Shown: one piece after another, positions 8,306 through 17,169 of the stretch
Layout: each line of letters starts with the position of its first letter
Numbering within the stretch: the first letter of the stretch is position 1
Assembly: GCF_029537485.1 (NCBI RefSeq)
Contig: NZ_JARPUS010000009.1
Coordinates: forward strand, 117,038-181,037
Direction of reading: 5' to 3'
Length of the DNA stretch: 64,000 nt
DNA from: Pseudomonas sp. GOM6
GTDB taxonomy: Bacteria > Pseudomonadota > Gammaproteobacteria > Pseudomonadales > Pseudomonadaceae
Made by a program: the position numbers and the translations under genes
The notes under the pieces: generated by a model
The model's input: only the letters and a program-made list of their open reading frames with translations
Told to the model about the DNA's origin: nothing
Database searches by the model: none

Positions 8306-10693
8306 ATGAGTTCCATGAGTAGCCATCACCAGGACAAGGCGACCTTCCTCGAGCGCCTGATCTTCAACAACCGCCCGGTCGTGATCGCGTTGTGTGCGCT
8401 GATCACCATCCTGCTGCTGTGGCAGGCGTCGCACATCCGTCCTTCGACCAGCTTCGAGAAGATGATCCCGCTGGAGCATCCGTTCATTCAAAAGATGATC
8501 GAGCACCGCAACGATCTGGCCAACCTGGGCAACACCGTGCGAATTTCGGTGGAAGCCAAGAACGGCGACATCTTCGATAAGGACTACATGGAGACGCTCA
8601 AGCAGATCCATGACGAAGTGTTCTACATTCCCGGCGTTGACCGTTCCGGTCTGAAGTCGCTGTGGAGTCCGAGCGTGCGCTGGACAGAAGTGACCGAAGA
8701 GGGCTTCGACGGTGGCGAGGTTATCCCGCAGACGTATGACGGCTCTGCCGAGAGCCTGCAGGAGCTGCGCAACAACGTCCTCAAGTCCGGTCAGGTCGGC
8801 CGTCTGGTCGCCAACAATTTCAAGTCCAGCATCGTCGATGTTCCGCTGTTGGAGCAGTACCCGGATCCGCAGGATCAGAGCCGACTGCTCAAACTGGACT
8901 ACCGCCAGTTCTCTCATGAGCTGGAAGAAAAGATCCGCGAGAAGTACCAGGCGCAGAACCCCAATGTGCAGGTGCACATCGTTGGTTTCGCCAAGAAGGT
9001 CGGCGACCTGATCGATGGCCTGATCATGGTGGTGATGTTCTTTGGCGTTGCCCTGGCCATTACCCTGGTGCTGTTGTACTGGTTCAGCTGGTGCATCCGC
9101 TCGACCATCTCGGTGGTGTCCACCACGCTGATCGCGGTGGTCTGGCAGCTCGGTCTGATGAACCTGGCCGGTTTTGGTCTCGATCCGTACTCCATGCTGG
9201 TGCCGTTCCTGATCTTCGCCATCGGTATTTCCCACGGCGTGCAGAAGATCAACGGTATCGCCCTGCAGTCCAGCGATGCCGACAACGCCCTGACCGCAGC
9301 CCGTCGCACCTTCCGCCAGCTGTTCCTGCCCGGCATGATCGCCATCCTGGTGGACGCCGTGGGCTTTATCACGCTGTTGATCATCGATATTGGTGTGATC
9401 CGCGAGCTGGCCATCGGTGCCTCCATCGGTGTCGGTGTGATCGTGTTTACCAACCTGATTCTGCTGCCGGTGGCCATTTCCTACATCGGTATCAGCAAGA
9501 AGGCGATCGAGCGCAGCAAGCGCGAGGCTAACCGTGATCAGCCGTTCTGGCGCGCACTGTCCAATTTTGCTCACCCGGTAGTGGCGCCGATCTCCGTGGT
9601 TATCGCCCTGTCTGCTGGCGTTGCTGGCTTCTGGTACCAGAAAGCCAACCTGCAGGTGGGTGACCTCGACCAGGGAGCACCGGAGCTGCGTCCGGATTCG
9701 CGCTACAACAAGGACAATGACTTCATCATCAACAACTACTCGACCAGTTCCGACGTGTTGGTGGTGATGGTCAAGACGGCGAATGAGGGTTGCTCGACCT
9801 ACGAAGCCCTGGCGCCGATGGATGAGTTGATGTGGCGCCTGGAAAACACCGAAGGTGTGCAGTCGGCCATTTCCATGGTCAGCGTGTCCAAGCAGGTGAT
9901 CAAGGGGATGAACGAGGGCAGCCTCAAGTGGGAAACTCTGTCGCGTAACCCGGACATCCTCAACAACTCCATCGCCCGTGCCGACGGTCTTTACAACGCC
10001 GACTGCTCGCTGGCCCCGGTGCTGGTGTTCCTCAACGATCACAAGGCCGCGACGCTCAAGCGCGCTGTCGGTGTGGTGGAAGAGTTCGCCAAGGAGAACA
10101 ACAACGACAACCTGCAGTTCATGCTCGCTGCCGGCAACGCGGGTATCGAAGCGGCTACCAACGAGGTGATTGCCACCTCCGAGCTGAAGATCCTGATCCT
10201 GGTGTATATCTGCGTCGCAGTTATGTGCCTGCTCACCTTCCGCTCCTTCGGCGCCATGCTGTGCATCATCCTGCCGCTGATTCTGACCTCCATCCTGGGT
10301 AACGCCCTGATGGCCTGGCTAGGTATCGGCGTCAAGGTGGCCACCCTGCCGGTGATCGCGTTGGGTGTGGGTATCGGTGTTGACTACGGCATCTATATCT
10401 ACAGTCGTCTGGAGACTTTCCTGCGTGCTGGCATGCCGCTGCAGGAGGCCTATTACCAGACCCTGCGCTCCACCGGTAAGGCGGTACTGTTCACCGGTCT
10501 GTGCCTGGCCATCGGCGTGGTCACCTGGATCTTCTCGGCGATCAAGTTCCAGGCCGACATGGGTCTGATGCTGACCTTCATGCTGCTGTGGAACATGTTC
10601 GGTGCCCTGTGGCTGCTGCCAGCCCTGGCGCGCTTCCTGATCAAGCCGGAGAAACTGGCCGGCAAGAAGGGCGGTTCGCTGTTCGCGCACTGA
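8306..10693 (+). CDS. MMPL/RND-family transporter
   Basis: 795 aa inner-membrane protein. One transmembrane segment near residues 24-44 is followed by a periplasmic domain. A first MMPL bundle spans roughly residues 230-400 and a linker helix is at about 430-450. A second periplasmic domain follows, then a second bundle from about 630 to 780. The GVGIGVDYGIYIYSR segment near residue 690 carries the Asp-Tyr expected of MMPL/RND proton-relay helices. The two-fold repeat matches lipid-type MMPL transporters rather than the roughly 1000-aa drug efflux RND type. The start is ATG 8306; ATG 8315 is an in-frame alternative. Last gene of the operon, followed by a strong terminator. The substrate is not visible. 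Confidence 0.9.
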   Translation: MSSMSSHHQDKATFLERLIFNNRPVVIALCALITILLLWQASHIRPSTSFEKMIPLEHPFIQKMIEHRNDLANLGNTVRISVEAKNGDIFDKDYMETLKQIHDEVFYIPGVDRSGLKSLWSPSVRWTEVTEEGFDGGEVIPQTYDGSAESLQELRNNVLKSGQVGRLVANNFKSSIVDVPLLEQYPDPQDQSRLLKLDYRQFSHELEEKIREKYQAQNPNVQVHIVGFAKKVGDLIDGLIMVVMFFGVALAITLVLLYWFSWCIRSTISVVSTTLIAVVWQLGLMNLAGFGLDPYSMLVPFLIFAIGISHGVQKINGIALQSSDADNALTAARRTFRQLFLPGMIAILVDAVGFITLLIIDIGVIRELAIGASIGVGVIVFTNLILLPVAISYIGISKKAIERSKREANRDQPFWRALSNFAHPVVAPISVVIALSAGVAGFWYQKANLQVGDLDQGAPELRPDSRYNKDNDFIINNYSTSSDVLVVMVKTANEGCSTYEALAPMDELMWRLENTEGVQSAISMVSVSKQVIKGMNEGSLKWETLSRNPDILNNSIARADGLYNADCSLAPVLVFLNDHKAATLKRAVGVVEEFAKENNNDNLQFMLAAGNAGIEAATNEVIATSELKILILVYICVAVMCLLTFRSFGAMLCIILPLILTSILGNALMAWLGIGVKVATLPVIALGVGIGVDYGIYIYSRLETFLRAGMPLQEAYYQTLRSTGKAVLFTGLCLAIGVVTWIFSAIKFQADMGLMLTFMLLWNMFGALWLLPALARFLIKPEKLAGKKGGSLFAH

Positions 10694-10711
10694 TAGCTGA
10701 TGCGGTACTGC

Positions 10712-10738
10712 AAAGGGCTCCTTCGGGAGCCCTTTTTT
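10712..10738 (+). terminator. Intrinsic terminator of the DUF1302-MMPL operon
   Basis: Stem GGGCTCC (10715-10721), loop TTCG, GGAGCCC (10726-10732), preceded by AAA and followed by six T. Confidence 0.93.
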
Positions 10739-10739
10739 A

Positions 10740-11175
10740 TGGCCTGCTGTTTATTCTCGGGATTCTCGGTGGCCAGGGGCGTTAGCCTTCGTCGCCAGCA
10801 ATACATGCGACTGCAGCAGAAGGTCCAGTCGATGAGCAGGCCGAGGAGATTGCTGCCTTCTACAGCGAAACGCGCATCATGGGCGCTAGGCAGTTTTGGC
10901 GTTGTATGCACGCCCTTTGCGGCGCCCGATGGCGGGCCTGTATTCCGCTTCAACGTGCAGGTGCTGTGTGGGGCGACTACTACCGGAGCGGGTGAGGGTG
11001 GGGCGCCGCAGCATGGCTGGTCGAGGGGGCGCCTGGCAGGTAGTGTCCGACGTGCTGCTGGAGAGGCTACGCGCCGAGGATCGGTCGGCGGTGCAGCGGG
11101 GCGATCCAGGCGAAGCAGCAGATGAAGGCGCTGGATGTCGCGGCCTTGCCGCGGGCTATTGTGGCGAATCGTGCG
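10740..11175. other. Non-genic region, possible gene remnant
   Basis: About 435 bp between the MMPL terminator and the etfQO terminator. No ORF has convincing coding character or a ribosome site. Short protein-like stretches appear in different plus-strand frames: around 10828-10890 (VDEQAEEIAAFYSETR), about 11040-11100 (VVSDVLLERLRAED) and about 11118-11178 (QMKALDVAALPRAIVANRAH). This would fit a frameshifted, decayed gene, but I recognise no family. Confidence 0.3.
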
Positions 11176-11177
11176 CA

Positions 11178-11203
11178 TAAAAAAGCCGCCTTGCGGCGGC
11201 TTC
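11178..11203 (-). terminator. Intrinsic terminator of etfQO
   Basis: GCCGCC (11185-11190), loop TTGC, GGCGGC (11195-11200). On the minus strand it is followed by a run of six T. Located 17 bp after the etfQO stop. Confidence 0.9.
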
Positions 11204-11219
11204 TTTGTTGCGGCGCGAA

Positions 11220-12875
11220 TTACATGTTGGGGTAGTTCGGGCCGCCAGTACCTTCCGGAGCCACCCAGGTGATGTTCTGGGACGGATCCTTGATGTCGCA
11301 GGTCTTGCAGTGTACGCAGTTCTGCGCGTTGATCTGGAAGCGCTTCTCGCCGTCTTCCTGAGTCACGACCTCGTATACGCCGGCCGGGCAGTAGCGCTGT
11401 GCCGGCTCATCAAACTTCGGCAGGTTGACGGACAGCGGAATGCTGGCGTCGGTCAGCTTCAGGTGGCAGGGCTGCTCTTCCTCGTGGTTGGTGTTGGAGA
11501 GGAACACCGAGGAAAGCTTGTCGAAGCTCAGCTTGCCGTCTGGCTTCGGGTATTCGATGCGCTGGCATTCGGCCGCTGGCTTGAGGCAGGCGTAGTCCGG
11601 CTTGTTGTCGTGCAGGGTGACCGGGATCTTGCCGCCGAAGATATTCTGGTCGACGAAGTTGAACGCACCGCCGGCAATGGCGCCGAACTTGTGGATAGCT
11701 GCGCCGAAGTTACGGCTGCGGAACAGCTCGTCGTACAGCCAGCTGGCTTTGAAGCCATCGACATAACCGTTGAGCAGGTCGCCGCCCTGGCCATCGGCGA
11801 GCAGTACCTCGGCGACGGCGTCGGCGGCCAGCATGCCGGACTTCATGGCGGTGTGGCTGCCTTTGATCTTGGCGAAGTTCAGGGTGCCCAGGTCACAGCC
11901 GATCAGGGCGCCGCCCGGGAAGACCATCTTCGGCAGCGAGTTCAGGCCGCCCTTGCAGATGGCGCGCGCACCGTAGGCCACGCGCTTGCCGCCTTCCAGG
12001 TACTGGGCGATCACCGGGTGATGCTTGTAGCGCTGGAATTCGTCGAATGGCGACAGGTACGGGTTGCTGTAGGACAGGTCGACGATCAGACCGACCACCA
12101 CCTGGTTGTTTTCCAGGTGATAGAGGAAGGAGCCGCCCGGGTTCTCGTCGGACAGCGGCCAGCCAGCGGTATGTACCACCAGGCCTTGTTCGTGCTTGGC
12201 TGGGTCGATGTCCCAGATTTCCTTGATGCCGATGCCGTAGTGCTGTGCGTCGGCCTCGGAGTCGAGGTTGAACTTCTTGATCAGCTGCTTGCCGATGTGG
12301 CCACGGCAGCCTTCGGCGAACAGGGTGTACTTGCCACGCAATTCCATGCCCGGGGTGTAGTAGCCTTCCTTCGGCTGGCCTTCGCGGTCTACACCAAGGT
12401 CGCCGGTGATGATGCCGCGTACCACGCCATTCTCGTCGATCAGCGCTTCCTGGGCGGCGAAGCCCGGGTAGATCTCGACACCCAGGTTCTCGGCCTGCTG
12501 AGCCAGCCAGCGGCACAGGTTGCCGAGGGAGATGATGTAGTTGCCCTCGTTGTGCATGGTTTTCGGCACAAAGAAGTTCGGTACCTTGGCGGCTTTTTCG
12601 GCGTTCTTCAGCAGGTAGATGTCGTCGCGTTTGACTTCGGTGTTCAGCGGAGCGCCCAGTTCCTTCCAGTCGGGGAACAGTTCGTTCAGGGCACGCGGCT
12701 CGAAGACCGCACCGGAGAGGATGTGGGCGCCGACTTCGGAACCTTTCTCGACCACGCAGACGCTGATCTCTTTGCCGGCTTCGGCGGCCTTCTGCTTCAG
12801 TCGGCAGGCGGCGGACAGACCGGAGGGGCCGGCGCCGACGATGACGACGTCGAATTCCATAAATTCGCGTTCCAC
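11220..12875 (-). CDS. etfQO: Electron transfer flavoprotein-ubiquinone oxidoreductase
   Basis: 551 aa. It transfers electrons from reduced ETF to the ubiquinone pool at the inner membrane. The FAD-binding EFDVVIVGAGPSGLSAACRL motif is at the N-terminus. The C-terminal ferredoxin-type Cys cluster (CPAGVYEV, NCVHCKTCDI) binds the 4Fe-4S centre, ending in GGPNYPNM. The start is GTG at 12875 (product MEREFMEF), because AGTAGGAGA lies just upstream; an ATG five codons inside and a TTG upstream are less likely. Divergent from etfBA, sharing a 325-bp regulatory region with a PsrA-type box. Confidence 0.97.
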   Translation of the reverse strand: MEREFMEFDVVIVGAGPSGLSAACRLKQKAAEAGKEISVCVVEKGSEVGAHILSGAVFEPRALNELFPDWKELGAPLNTEVKRDDIYLLKNAEKAAKVPNFFVPKTMHNEGNYIISLGNLCRWLAQQAENLGVEIYPGFAAQEALIDENGVVRGIITGDLGVDREGQPKEGYYTPGMELRGKYTLFAEGCRGHIGKQLIKKFNLDSEADAQHYGIGIKEIWDIDPAKHEQGLVVHTAGWPLSDENPGGSFLYHLENNQVVVGLIVDLSYSNPYLSPFDEFQRYKHHPVIAQYLEGGKRVAYGARAICKGGLNSLPKMVFPGGALIGCDLGTLNFAKIKGSHTAMKSGMLAADAVAEVLLADGQGGDLLNGYVDGFKASWLYDELFRSRNFGAAIHKFGAIAGGAFNFVDQNIFGGKIPVTLHDNKPDYACLKPAAECQRIEYPKPDGKLSFDKLSSVFLSNTNHEEEQPCHLKLTDASIPLSVNLPKFDEPAQRYCPAGVYEVVTQEDGEKRFQINAQNCVHCKTCDIKDPSQNITWVAPEGTGGPNYPNM

Positions 12876-12953
12876 AGAGAATCTCCTACTCAAGGCTTCT
12901 TCGGTGTATTGATTTTGGCTATGGCTAGGCTTTCTGTGGCCTGCGCGCTGGGC

Positions 12954-12982
12954 ATTATATATACAGGCCTTTGCACGTCCAA
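12954..12982 (-). promoter_or_regulatory. Sigma70 promoter of etfQO
   Basis: On the minus strand: TTGGAC (12977-12982), 17-bp spacer, TATAAT (12954-12959), 79 bp upstream of the GTG start. Confidence 0.75.
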
Positions 12983-12984
12983 TA

Positions 12985-12998
12985 CAAACGTTCGTTTG
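12985..12998. promoter_or_regulatory. PsrA-type operator
   Basis: CAAAC-GTTC-GTTTG is a perfect match to the pseudomonad PsrA consensus G/CAAAC-N2-4-GTTTG/C. It is 2 bp from the etfQO -35 and between the divergent etfQO and etfB genes. PsrA is the fatty-acid-responsive TetR-family regulator of beta-oxidation genes, and etf genes are known targets in P. aeruginosa. Confidence 0.85.
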
Positions 12999-13200
12999 AA
13001 TTTTGCCAAAGCCCTATAGCGCAAGGCTTGGCGCCCGATAAATGGGGGTTATTCGTGTTGACCGAAAAGGGCGTTACGGTCAAGATACGGTCGGTTTTGC
13101 GCTCGCCGTATGAGCAAATTGTCGGTTCCGGCCGATCTGCATCACCGGCCAGGCTCGCCTTGGCGACATTACAAATTCACCGGAGAGTAACGAGGAATCC

Positions 13201-13950
13201 ATGAAGGTTCTTGTAGCTGTCAAACGAGTGGTCGACTACAACGTCAAGGTTCGCGTCAAAGCGGACAACTCCGGCGTCGACCTCGCCAACGTCAAGATGT
13301 CGATGAACCCCTTCTGCGAAATCGCTGTGGAAGAGGCCGTACGTCTGAAGGAAAAAGGTGTAGCGAGCGAAATCGTCGTCGTCACCATCGGCCCGACCAC
13401 CGCTCAGGAACAGCTGCGTACTGCACTGGCTCTGGGTGCTGACCGTGCCATCCTGGTCGAGTCGGCTGACGAGCTGAACTCCCTGGCCGTCGCCAAACTG
13501 CTGAAAGCCGTTGTTGATAAAGAGCAGCCGCAGCTGGTCATCATGGGCAAGCAGGCCATCGACAGCGACAACAACCAGACCGGCCAGATGCTGGGCGCTC
13601 TGACCGGTTTCGGTCAAGGTACCTTCGCTTCCAAGGTCGAGGTTGCTGGCGACAAGGTTAATGTGACCCGCGAAATCGACGGCGGTCTGCAGACCGTTGC
13701 GCTGAACCTGCCGGCCATCGTGACTACCGACCTGCGCCTGAACGAGCCGCGCTATGCGTCGCTGCCGAACATCATGAAGGCCAAGAAGAAGCCGCTGGAA
13801 ACCGTCACCCCTGACGCTCTGGGCGTTTCCACCGCCTCCACCGTCAAGACCCTGAAAGTCGAAGCGCCTGCTGCTCGCAGCGCCGGCATCAAGGTCAAGT
13901 CCGTGGCTGAACTGGTCGAGAAACTGAAGAACGAGGCGAAGGTAATCTAA
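13201..13950 (+). CDS. etfB: Electron transfer flavoprotein beta subunit
   Basis: 249 aa, starts [20 protein letters not shown] with the usual EtfB N-terminus. The AMP/FAD-domain signature [20 protein letters not shown] follows. The heterodimer with EtfA accepts electrons from acyl-CoA dehydrogenases (including the citronellyl-CoA dehydrogenase encoded downstream) and passes them to Etf-QO. The stop codon is directly followed by the etfA start, so the subunits are translated in tandem. Confidence 0.97.
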   Translation: MKVLVAVKRVVDYNVKVRVKADNSGVDLANVKMSMNPFCEIAVEEAVRLKEKGVASEIVVVTIGPTTAQEQLRTALALGADRAILVESADELNSLAVAKLLKAVVDKEQPQLVIMGKQAIDSDNNQTGQMLGALTGFGQGTFASKVEVAGDKVNVTREIDGGLQTVALNLPAIVTTDLRLNEPRYASLPNIMKAKKKPLETVTPDALGVSTASTVKTLKVEAPAARSAGIKVKSVAELVEKLKNEAKVI

Positions 13951-14880
13951 ATGACTATCCTGGTTATCGCTGAACACACCAACGCCGCTCTGGCTGCTGC
14001 CACCCTGAACACGGTGGCTGCCGCTGCCAAGATCGGTGGTGACATTCACGTCCTGGTTGCCGGCGCAAACGCCGGTGCTGCCGCCGAAGCTGCCGCCAAG
14101 GTTGCTGGCGTGGCCAAGGTGCTGGTTGCCGACAACGCTGCCTACGAGCATCAGCTGCCGGAAAACGTCGCGCCGCTGGTTGCCGAACTGGGCAAGGGCT
14201 ACAGCCACATCCTGGCTGCTGCTACCAGCAACGGTAAGAACATCCTGCCGCGCGTCGCCGCGCTGCTGGACGTTGACCAGATCTCCGAAATCGTTGCCGT
14301 TGAAAGCGCCGATACCTTCAAGCGTCCGATCTACGCTGGTAACGCCATCGCTACCGTGCAGTCCTCGGCTGCCGTGAAAGTGATCACTGTGCGTACCACC
14401 GGTTTCGACGCCGTTGCTGCCGAAGGCGGTTCTGCTGCCGTTGAAGCGGTGAGTGGTTCGGCCGATGCCGGCAAATCCGCCTTCGTCGGCGAAGAGCTGG
14501 CCAAGTCCGACCGTCCGGAACTGACCGCTGCCAAGATCGTCGTGTCCGGCGGCCGTGGCATGGGCAATGGCGACAACTTCAAGCACCTCTACGCCCTGGC
14601 CGACAAGCTGGGTGCTGCCGTCGGTGCTTCCCGGGCCGCTGTCGACGCTGGTTTCGTACCGAACGACATGCAGGTCGGTCAGACCGGTAAGATCGTTGCT
14701 CCGCAGCTGTACATCGCGGTCGGCATCTCTGGCGCCATCCAGCACCTGGCGGGCATGAAGGACTCCAAGGTGATCGTCGCGATCAACAAGGACGAAGAAG
14801 CCCCGATCTTCCAGGTGGCTGACTACGGCCTGGTCGCTGACCTGTTCGAAGCCGTACCGGAGCTGGAAAACCTGGTGTAA
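13951..14880 (+). CDS. etfA: Electron transfer flavoprotein alpha subunit
   Basis: 309 aa, starts [20 protein letters not shown]. The C-terminal FAD domain contains [49 protein letters not shown] and [14 protein letters not shown], all typical of EtfA. Its ATG immediately follows the etfB TAA. It converges on the plaF-like gene with a shared bidirectional terminator. Confidence 0.97.
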   Translation: MTILVIAEHTNAALAAATLNTVAAAAKIGGDIHVLVAGANAGAAAEAAAKVAGVAKVLVADNAAYEHQLPENVAPLVAELGKGYSHILAAATSNGKNILPRVAALLDVDQISEIVAVESADTFKRPIYAGNAIATVQSSAAVKVITVRTTGFDAVAAEGGSAAVEAVSGSADAGKSAFVGEELAKSDRPELTAAKIVVSGGRGMGNGDNFKHLYALADKLGAAVGASRAAVDAGFVPNDMQVGQTGKIVAPQLYIAVGISGAIQHLAGMKDSKVIVAINKDEEAPIFQVADYGLVADLFEAVPELENLV

Positions 14881-14898
14881 GCCAGTTTTCTGATCCTA

Positions 14899-14929
14899 CA
14901 AAAAACCCGCTCATCGAGCGGGTTTTTTG
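14899..14929. terminator. Bidirectional intrinsic terminator
   Basis: AACCCGCTC (14904-14912), loop ATC, GAGCGGGTT (14916-14924), with A-run before and T-run after. It serves etfA on the plus strand and the hydrolase gene on the minus strand. Confidence 0.93.
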
Positions 14930-14945
14930 TTTCTCTCGTCCCTTT

Positions 14946-15872
14946 TTACAGCTTGCCGTCGAGAAAGTTCTGATAGTGCTGTGCGGTTTCCTCGGGTCGC
15001 TCGAGCATGGGCGCATGGCCACAGTCTTTCATGATCACCACACTGGGTTTGGCCAGTAGCGGTTTCATGACTTCGATGCTGGATACGTCGAGCACGCGGT
15101 CCTGTTCGCCCCATAGCAGCAGAGTTGGAACCTGGATATTTGGCAGCTCGGGCTCCAGTGGCACGTAGTGGTCACGGAGTTGGGAGAAGATCTTGTCATA
15201 GTGATTCTGGTTGGCCATGGACTGTTCGGCGAAGTGTCGCTTGAGTGAGTCCGGTAGGGGCGGTGGGTTGACGAAGACGAACTTCATCAGCGTGTCGAAG
15301 TCCTCGGCCTTGCGCACCACCAGCGGGTTGGGCTCGCCGCGTTCGATCATGCTGAACATCTCGCTTTTCTGCGGCGACATCACTCCGGCGTTGTCCAGCA
15401 GCGCTACGCTCCGCAGCTGCTGGGGATAGCGGGCGGCGTAAAGCGCGGCGATATGGCCACCCATGGAATTGCCGATGAGGTGGGGTTTGTCGATCTTCAA
15501 CGCTTGGATGAAGGCATGCAGGCGCTCGGTCTGGGTGGCCACATCGTAGCGGGCGTCCGGCTTGTCGCTTTCACCGAAGCCGGGCAAATCAAGGGCGATA
15601 ACCTGATAGTGCGAGGTAAATGCGCGAGAGAAGCGCAGCCAGTTGTCGCGGTTGGCGCCGAAACCGTGGATCATCAGCAAGGTTTCGCCTGTGCTTGGGC
15701 CGCCCTGGTAATAATGGATAGACAGCCCATCGACTTCTATCTGCCTCGACGAAAGCCCGGCCATCTGCTGTTCCACCAGGCGCATGCTGGCCATCAGCAG
15801 GCTAGGCGAAAAATAGAGTGTGCCCGCCGTCACGGCCAGCACCAGGACAAGACCTAGAAGCAGTTTTTTCAT
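14946..15872 (-). CDS. plaF: Membrane-anchored alpha/beta hydrolase, PlaF-like phospholipase A
   Basis: 308 aa. An N-terminal transmembrane helix (MKKLLLGLVLVLAVTAGTLY) anchors a catalytic alpha/beta-hydrolase domain. The oxyanion HGFGAN motif, the nucleophile elbow GNSMGG (Ser near 136), the acid in GEQDRVLD (Asp about 258) and the His in CGHAPML (about 286) are all present. In P. aeruginosa the phospholipase PlaF (PA2949), which remodels membrane phospholipids, has this architecture and lies near etfA. The symbol rests on that similarity and position. Unlike PAO1 there is no fabV between it and etfA. The ATG is followed by a classic KK-hydrophobic start. Confidence 0.8.
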   Translation of the reverse strand: MKKLLLGLVLVLAVTAGTLYFSPSLLMASMRLVEQQMAGLSSRQIEVDGLSIHYYQGGPSTGETLLMIHGFGANRDNWLRFSRAFTSHYQVIALDLPGFGESDKPDARYDVATQTERLHAFIQALKIDKPHLIGNSMGGHIAALYAARYPQQLRSVALLDNAGVMSPQKSEMFSMIERGEPNPLVVRKAEDFDTLMKFVFVNPPPLPDSLKRHFAEQSMANQNHYDKIFSQLRDHYVPLEPELPNIQVPTLLLWGEQDRVLDVSSIEVMKPLLAKPSVVIMKDCGHAPMLERPEETAQHYQNFLDGKL

Positions 15873-15979
15873 GGCGAATCCTTATCGCTAATAATTATTG
15901 AGCGTGGCTGTTACGCTAGCATGAACGTTCTTGAGTCGGTGGATGCGGCTCGCCACATGAATCAGCAACCGGTGTTCGA

Positions 15980-16819
15980 ATGCATACATCCGTGTCATTG
16001 AAGGCCTTGGCCTTACTGGTCTTCTGCTGTTTGTCCACCTTCGCCGGTGCAGCAGGTAAATGTGAACGCTTGGTGGCTACGGGCAATCCCGAATATCCCC
16101 CCTATCTGTGGCGTGATCCGCAAAGCCCGAAGCATTTGATCGGTGCCAATGCCGATCTGCTGACCCTGATCGGTGAAGAGCTGGGCGTCAAGATCGAGAT
16201 TCTGTATACCGGTCCCTGGTCCAGAGCCCAGGATGAGGTACGCACCGGCCGCGTGGACCTGCTGGCGGGGGCGTTTCTGACCCTGCCGCGACTGGAGTAC
16301 ATGGACTACGTGCACCCGGCCTTTTTCGTCACGCCCAGCGTGGTCTGGGTGAACAAGGACAAGGTATTTCCCTACAGCGGCTGGGAAGATCTGCGTGAGC
16401 GCACGGGCGGCACCCTGGTTAACAACAGCTTCGGCCAGCAATTCGACAGTTACGCCAAGGCCAACCTCAACCTGGAAGAGGTCCCCAGCCTGACCCAGGC
16501 CTTTCAGAAACTGCTTCTCGGGCGCACCGATTACGTCCTTTACGAGCGTTATCCGGGGGTGGCGCTGGCCAATACCCTGGGCATGCTGGACAGTCTGGAA
16601 ACGCTGGAGCCACCGATTTCCAGCGAAGGGCTATACCTCACCCTGGGGCACAACTCGGCCTGCAACGACGCCTGGCTGCGCGGACAGCTGGCGAAAAAAA
16701 TGACAGAATTGACCGCCGCGGGCCTGCCGGAAACCCTTCTGCAGCGCAATCTTGAGCGCTGGAAAGTCCAGCAGTCGCAGGTCGTAGCCCCCCCGCCAAC
16801 GCAGGACGATTCGCAGTGA
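15980..16819 (+). CDS. Periplasmic solute-binding protein (SBP family 3-like)
   Basis: 279 aa. A signal peptide (LKALALLVFCCLSTFAGAAG) is followed by the bilobed amino-acid-binding fold: GNPEYPPYLWRD, then IGANADLLTLIGEELG, RVDLLAGAFLTLPRLEYMDY and a VVWVNKD segment. There is no ABC permease or ATPase next door. Its stop overlaps the GTG start of the DUF4398 lipoprotein gene (GTGA), so it is translationally coupled to two cell-wall lipoproteins. This points to a sensory or envelope role rather than uptake (inference). Confidence 0.85.
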   Translation: MHTSVSLKALALLVFCCLSTFAGAAGKCERLVATGNPEYPPYLWRDPQSPKHLIGANADLLTLIGEELGVKIEILYTGPWSRAQDEVRTGRVDLLAGAFLTLPRLEYMDYVHPAFFVTPSVVWVNKDKVFPYSGWEDLRERTGGTLVNNSFGQQFDSYAKANLNLEEVPSLTQAFQKLLLGRTDYVLYERYPGVALANTLGMLDSLETLEPPISSEGLYLTLGHNSACNDAWLRGQLAKKMTELTAAGLPETLLQRNLERWKVQQSQVVAPPPTQDDSQ

Positions 16820-17169
16820 AGCAGCTACATCCCATTTTCGCTCTGGCGTTGCTGGCCCTGGCCGGCTGCGCCAATGATCCTGCCCCGCAGGAGCAGATGC
16901 GTCTGACCCAACAAGCCGTCGAACAGGCCCGAGCCGTAGGAGCTGATGCCCAGCTCGAAGAAATGCAGCAGGCCGAGCGCAAGCTGACCCGGGCGCAGAA
17001 AAACTTCGGTGAAGAAGACTACAAGCGCGCGCGCATCTTCGCCGAGCAGGCCGAGCTGGATGCTCGCCTGGCCGAGGCCAAGCTGCTCAATCAGAAGAGC
17101 CAGCGTCAGCTCGACGAGCTCACTACGCAGATCAATCGTCTGAGGACCCAGCTGGGAGAGCTGCCATGA
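16816..17169 (+). CDS. DUF4398 lipoprotein
   Basis: 117 aa, GTG start overlapping the previous stop by 4 bp. A lipoprotein signal ends in the lipobox LAGC (Cys about 18). The mature part is helical and charged (EEMQQAERKLTRAQKNFGEE, ARIFAEQAELDARLAEAKLL), consistent with a short periplasmic coiled coil of the DUF4398 type. Such proteins often precede OmpA-domain lipoproteins, as here. The next gene starts with an ATGA overlap. Confidence 0.85.
   Translation: MKQLHPIFALALLALAGCANDPAPQEQMRLTQQAVEQARAVGADAQLEEMQQAERKLTRAQKNFGEEDYKRARIFAEQAELDARLAEAKLLNQKSQRQLDELTTQINRLRTQLGELP

Larger units (their letters stand above)
12876..13200. other. etfQO-etfB divergent regulatory region
   Basis: 325 bp holding the etfQO promoter, the PsrA-type box and, on the plus strand, a TATAGC (13015-13020) that could be the etfB -10. 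The box would then overlap the etfB -35 region. The etfB Shine-Dalgarno (GAGTAACGAGGA) ends the region. No ORF is credible here. Confidence 0.6.

Noticed and set aside
7277..10042. 921-codon open frame on the minus strand
   Set aside because: It is antisense to two well-supported genes (YCF48-like and MMPL). The translation is low-complexity His/Gln/Arg-rich, has no ribosome site and no domain; it results from GC-rich codon use.
10453..11178. 241-codon minus-strand frame between etfQO and the MMPL gene
   Set aside because: Overlaps the MMPL 3' end and its terminator; Arg/Pro-rich translation with no family resemblance.
11205..13019. 604-codon plus-strand frame opposite etfQO
   Set aside because: Runs through the terminator and promoter of etfQO; no coding character.
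13177..14745. 522-codon minus-strand frame opposite etfBA
   Set aside because: Spans two genes in antisense; shadow only.
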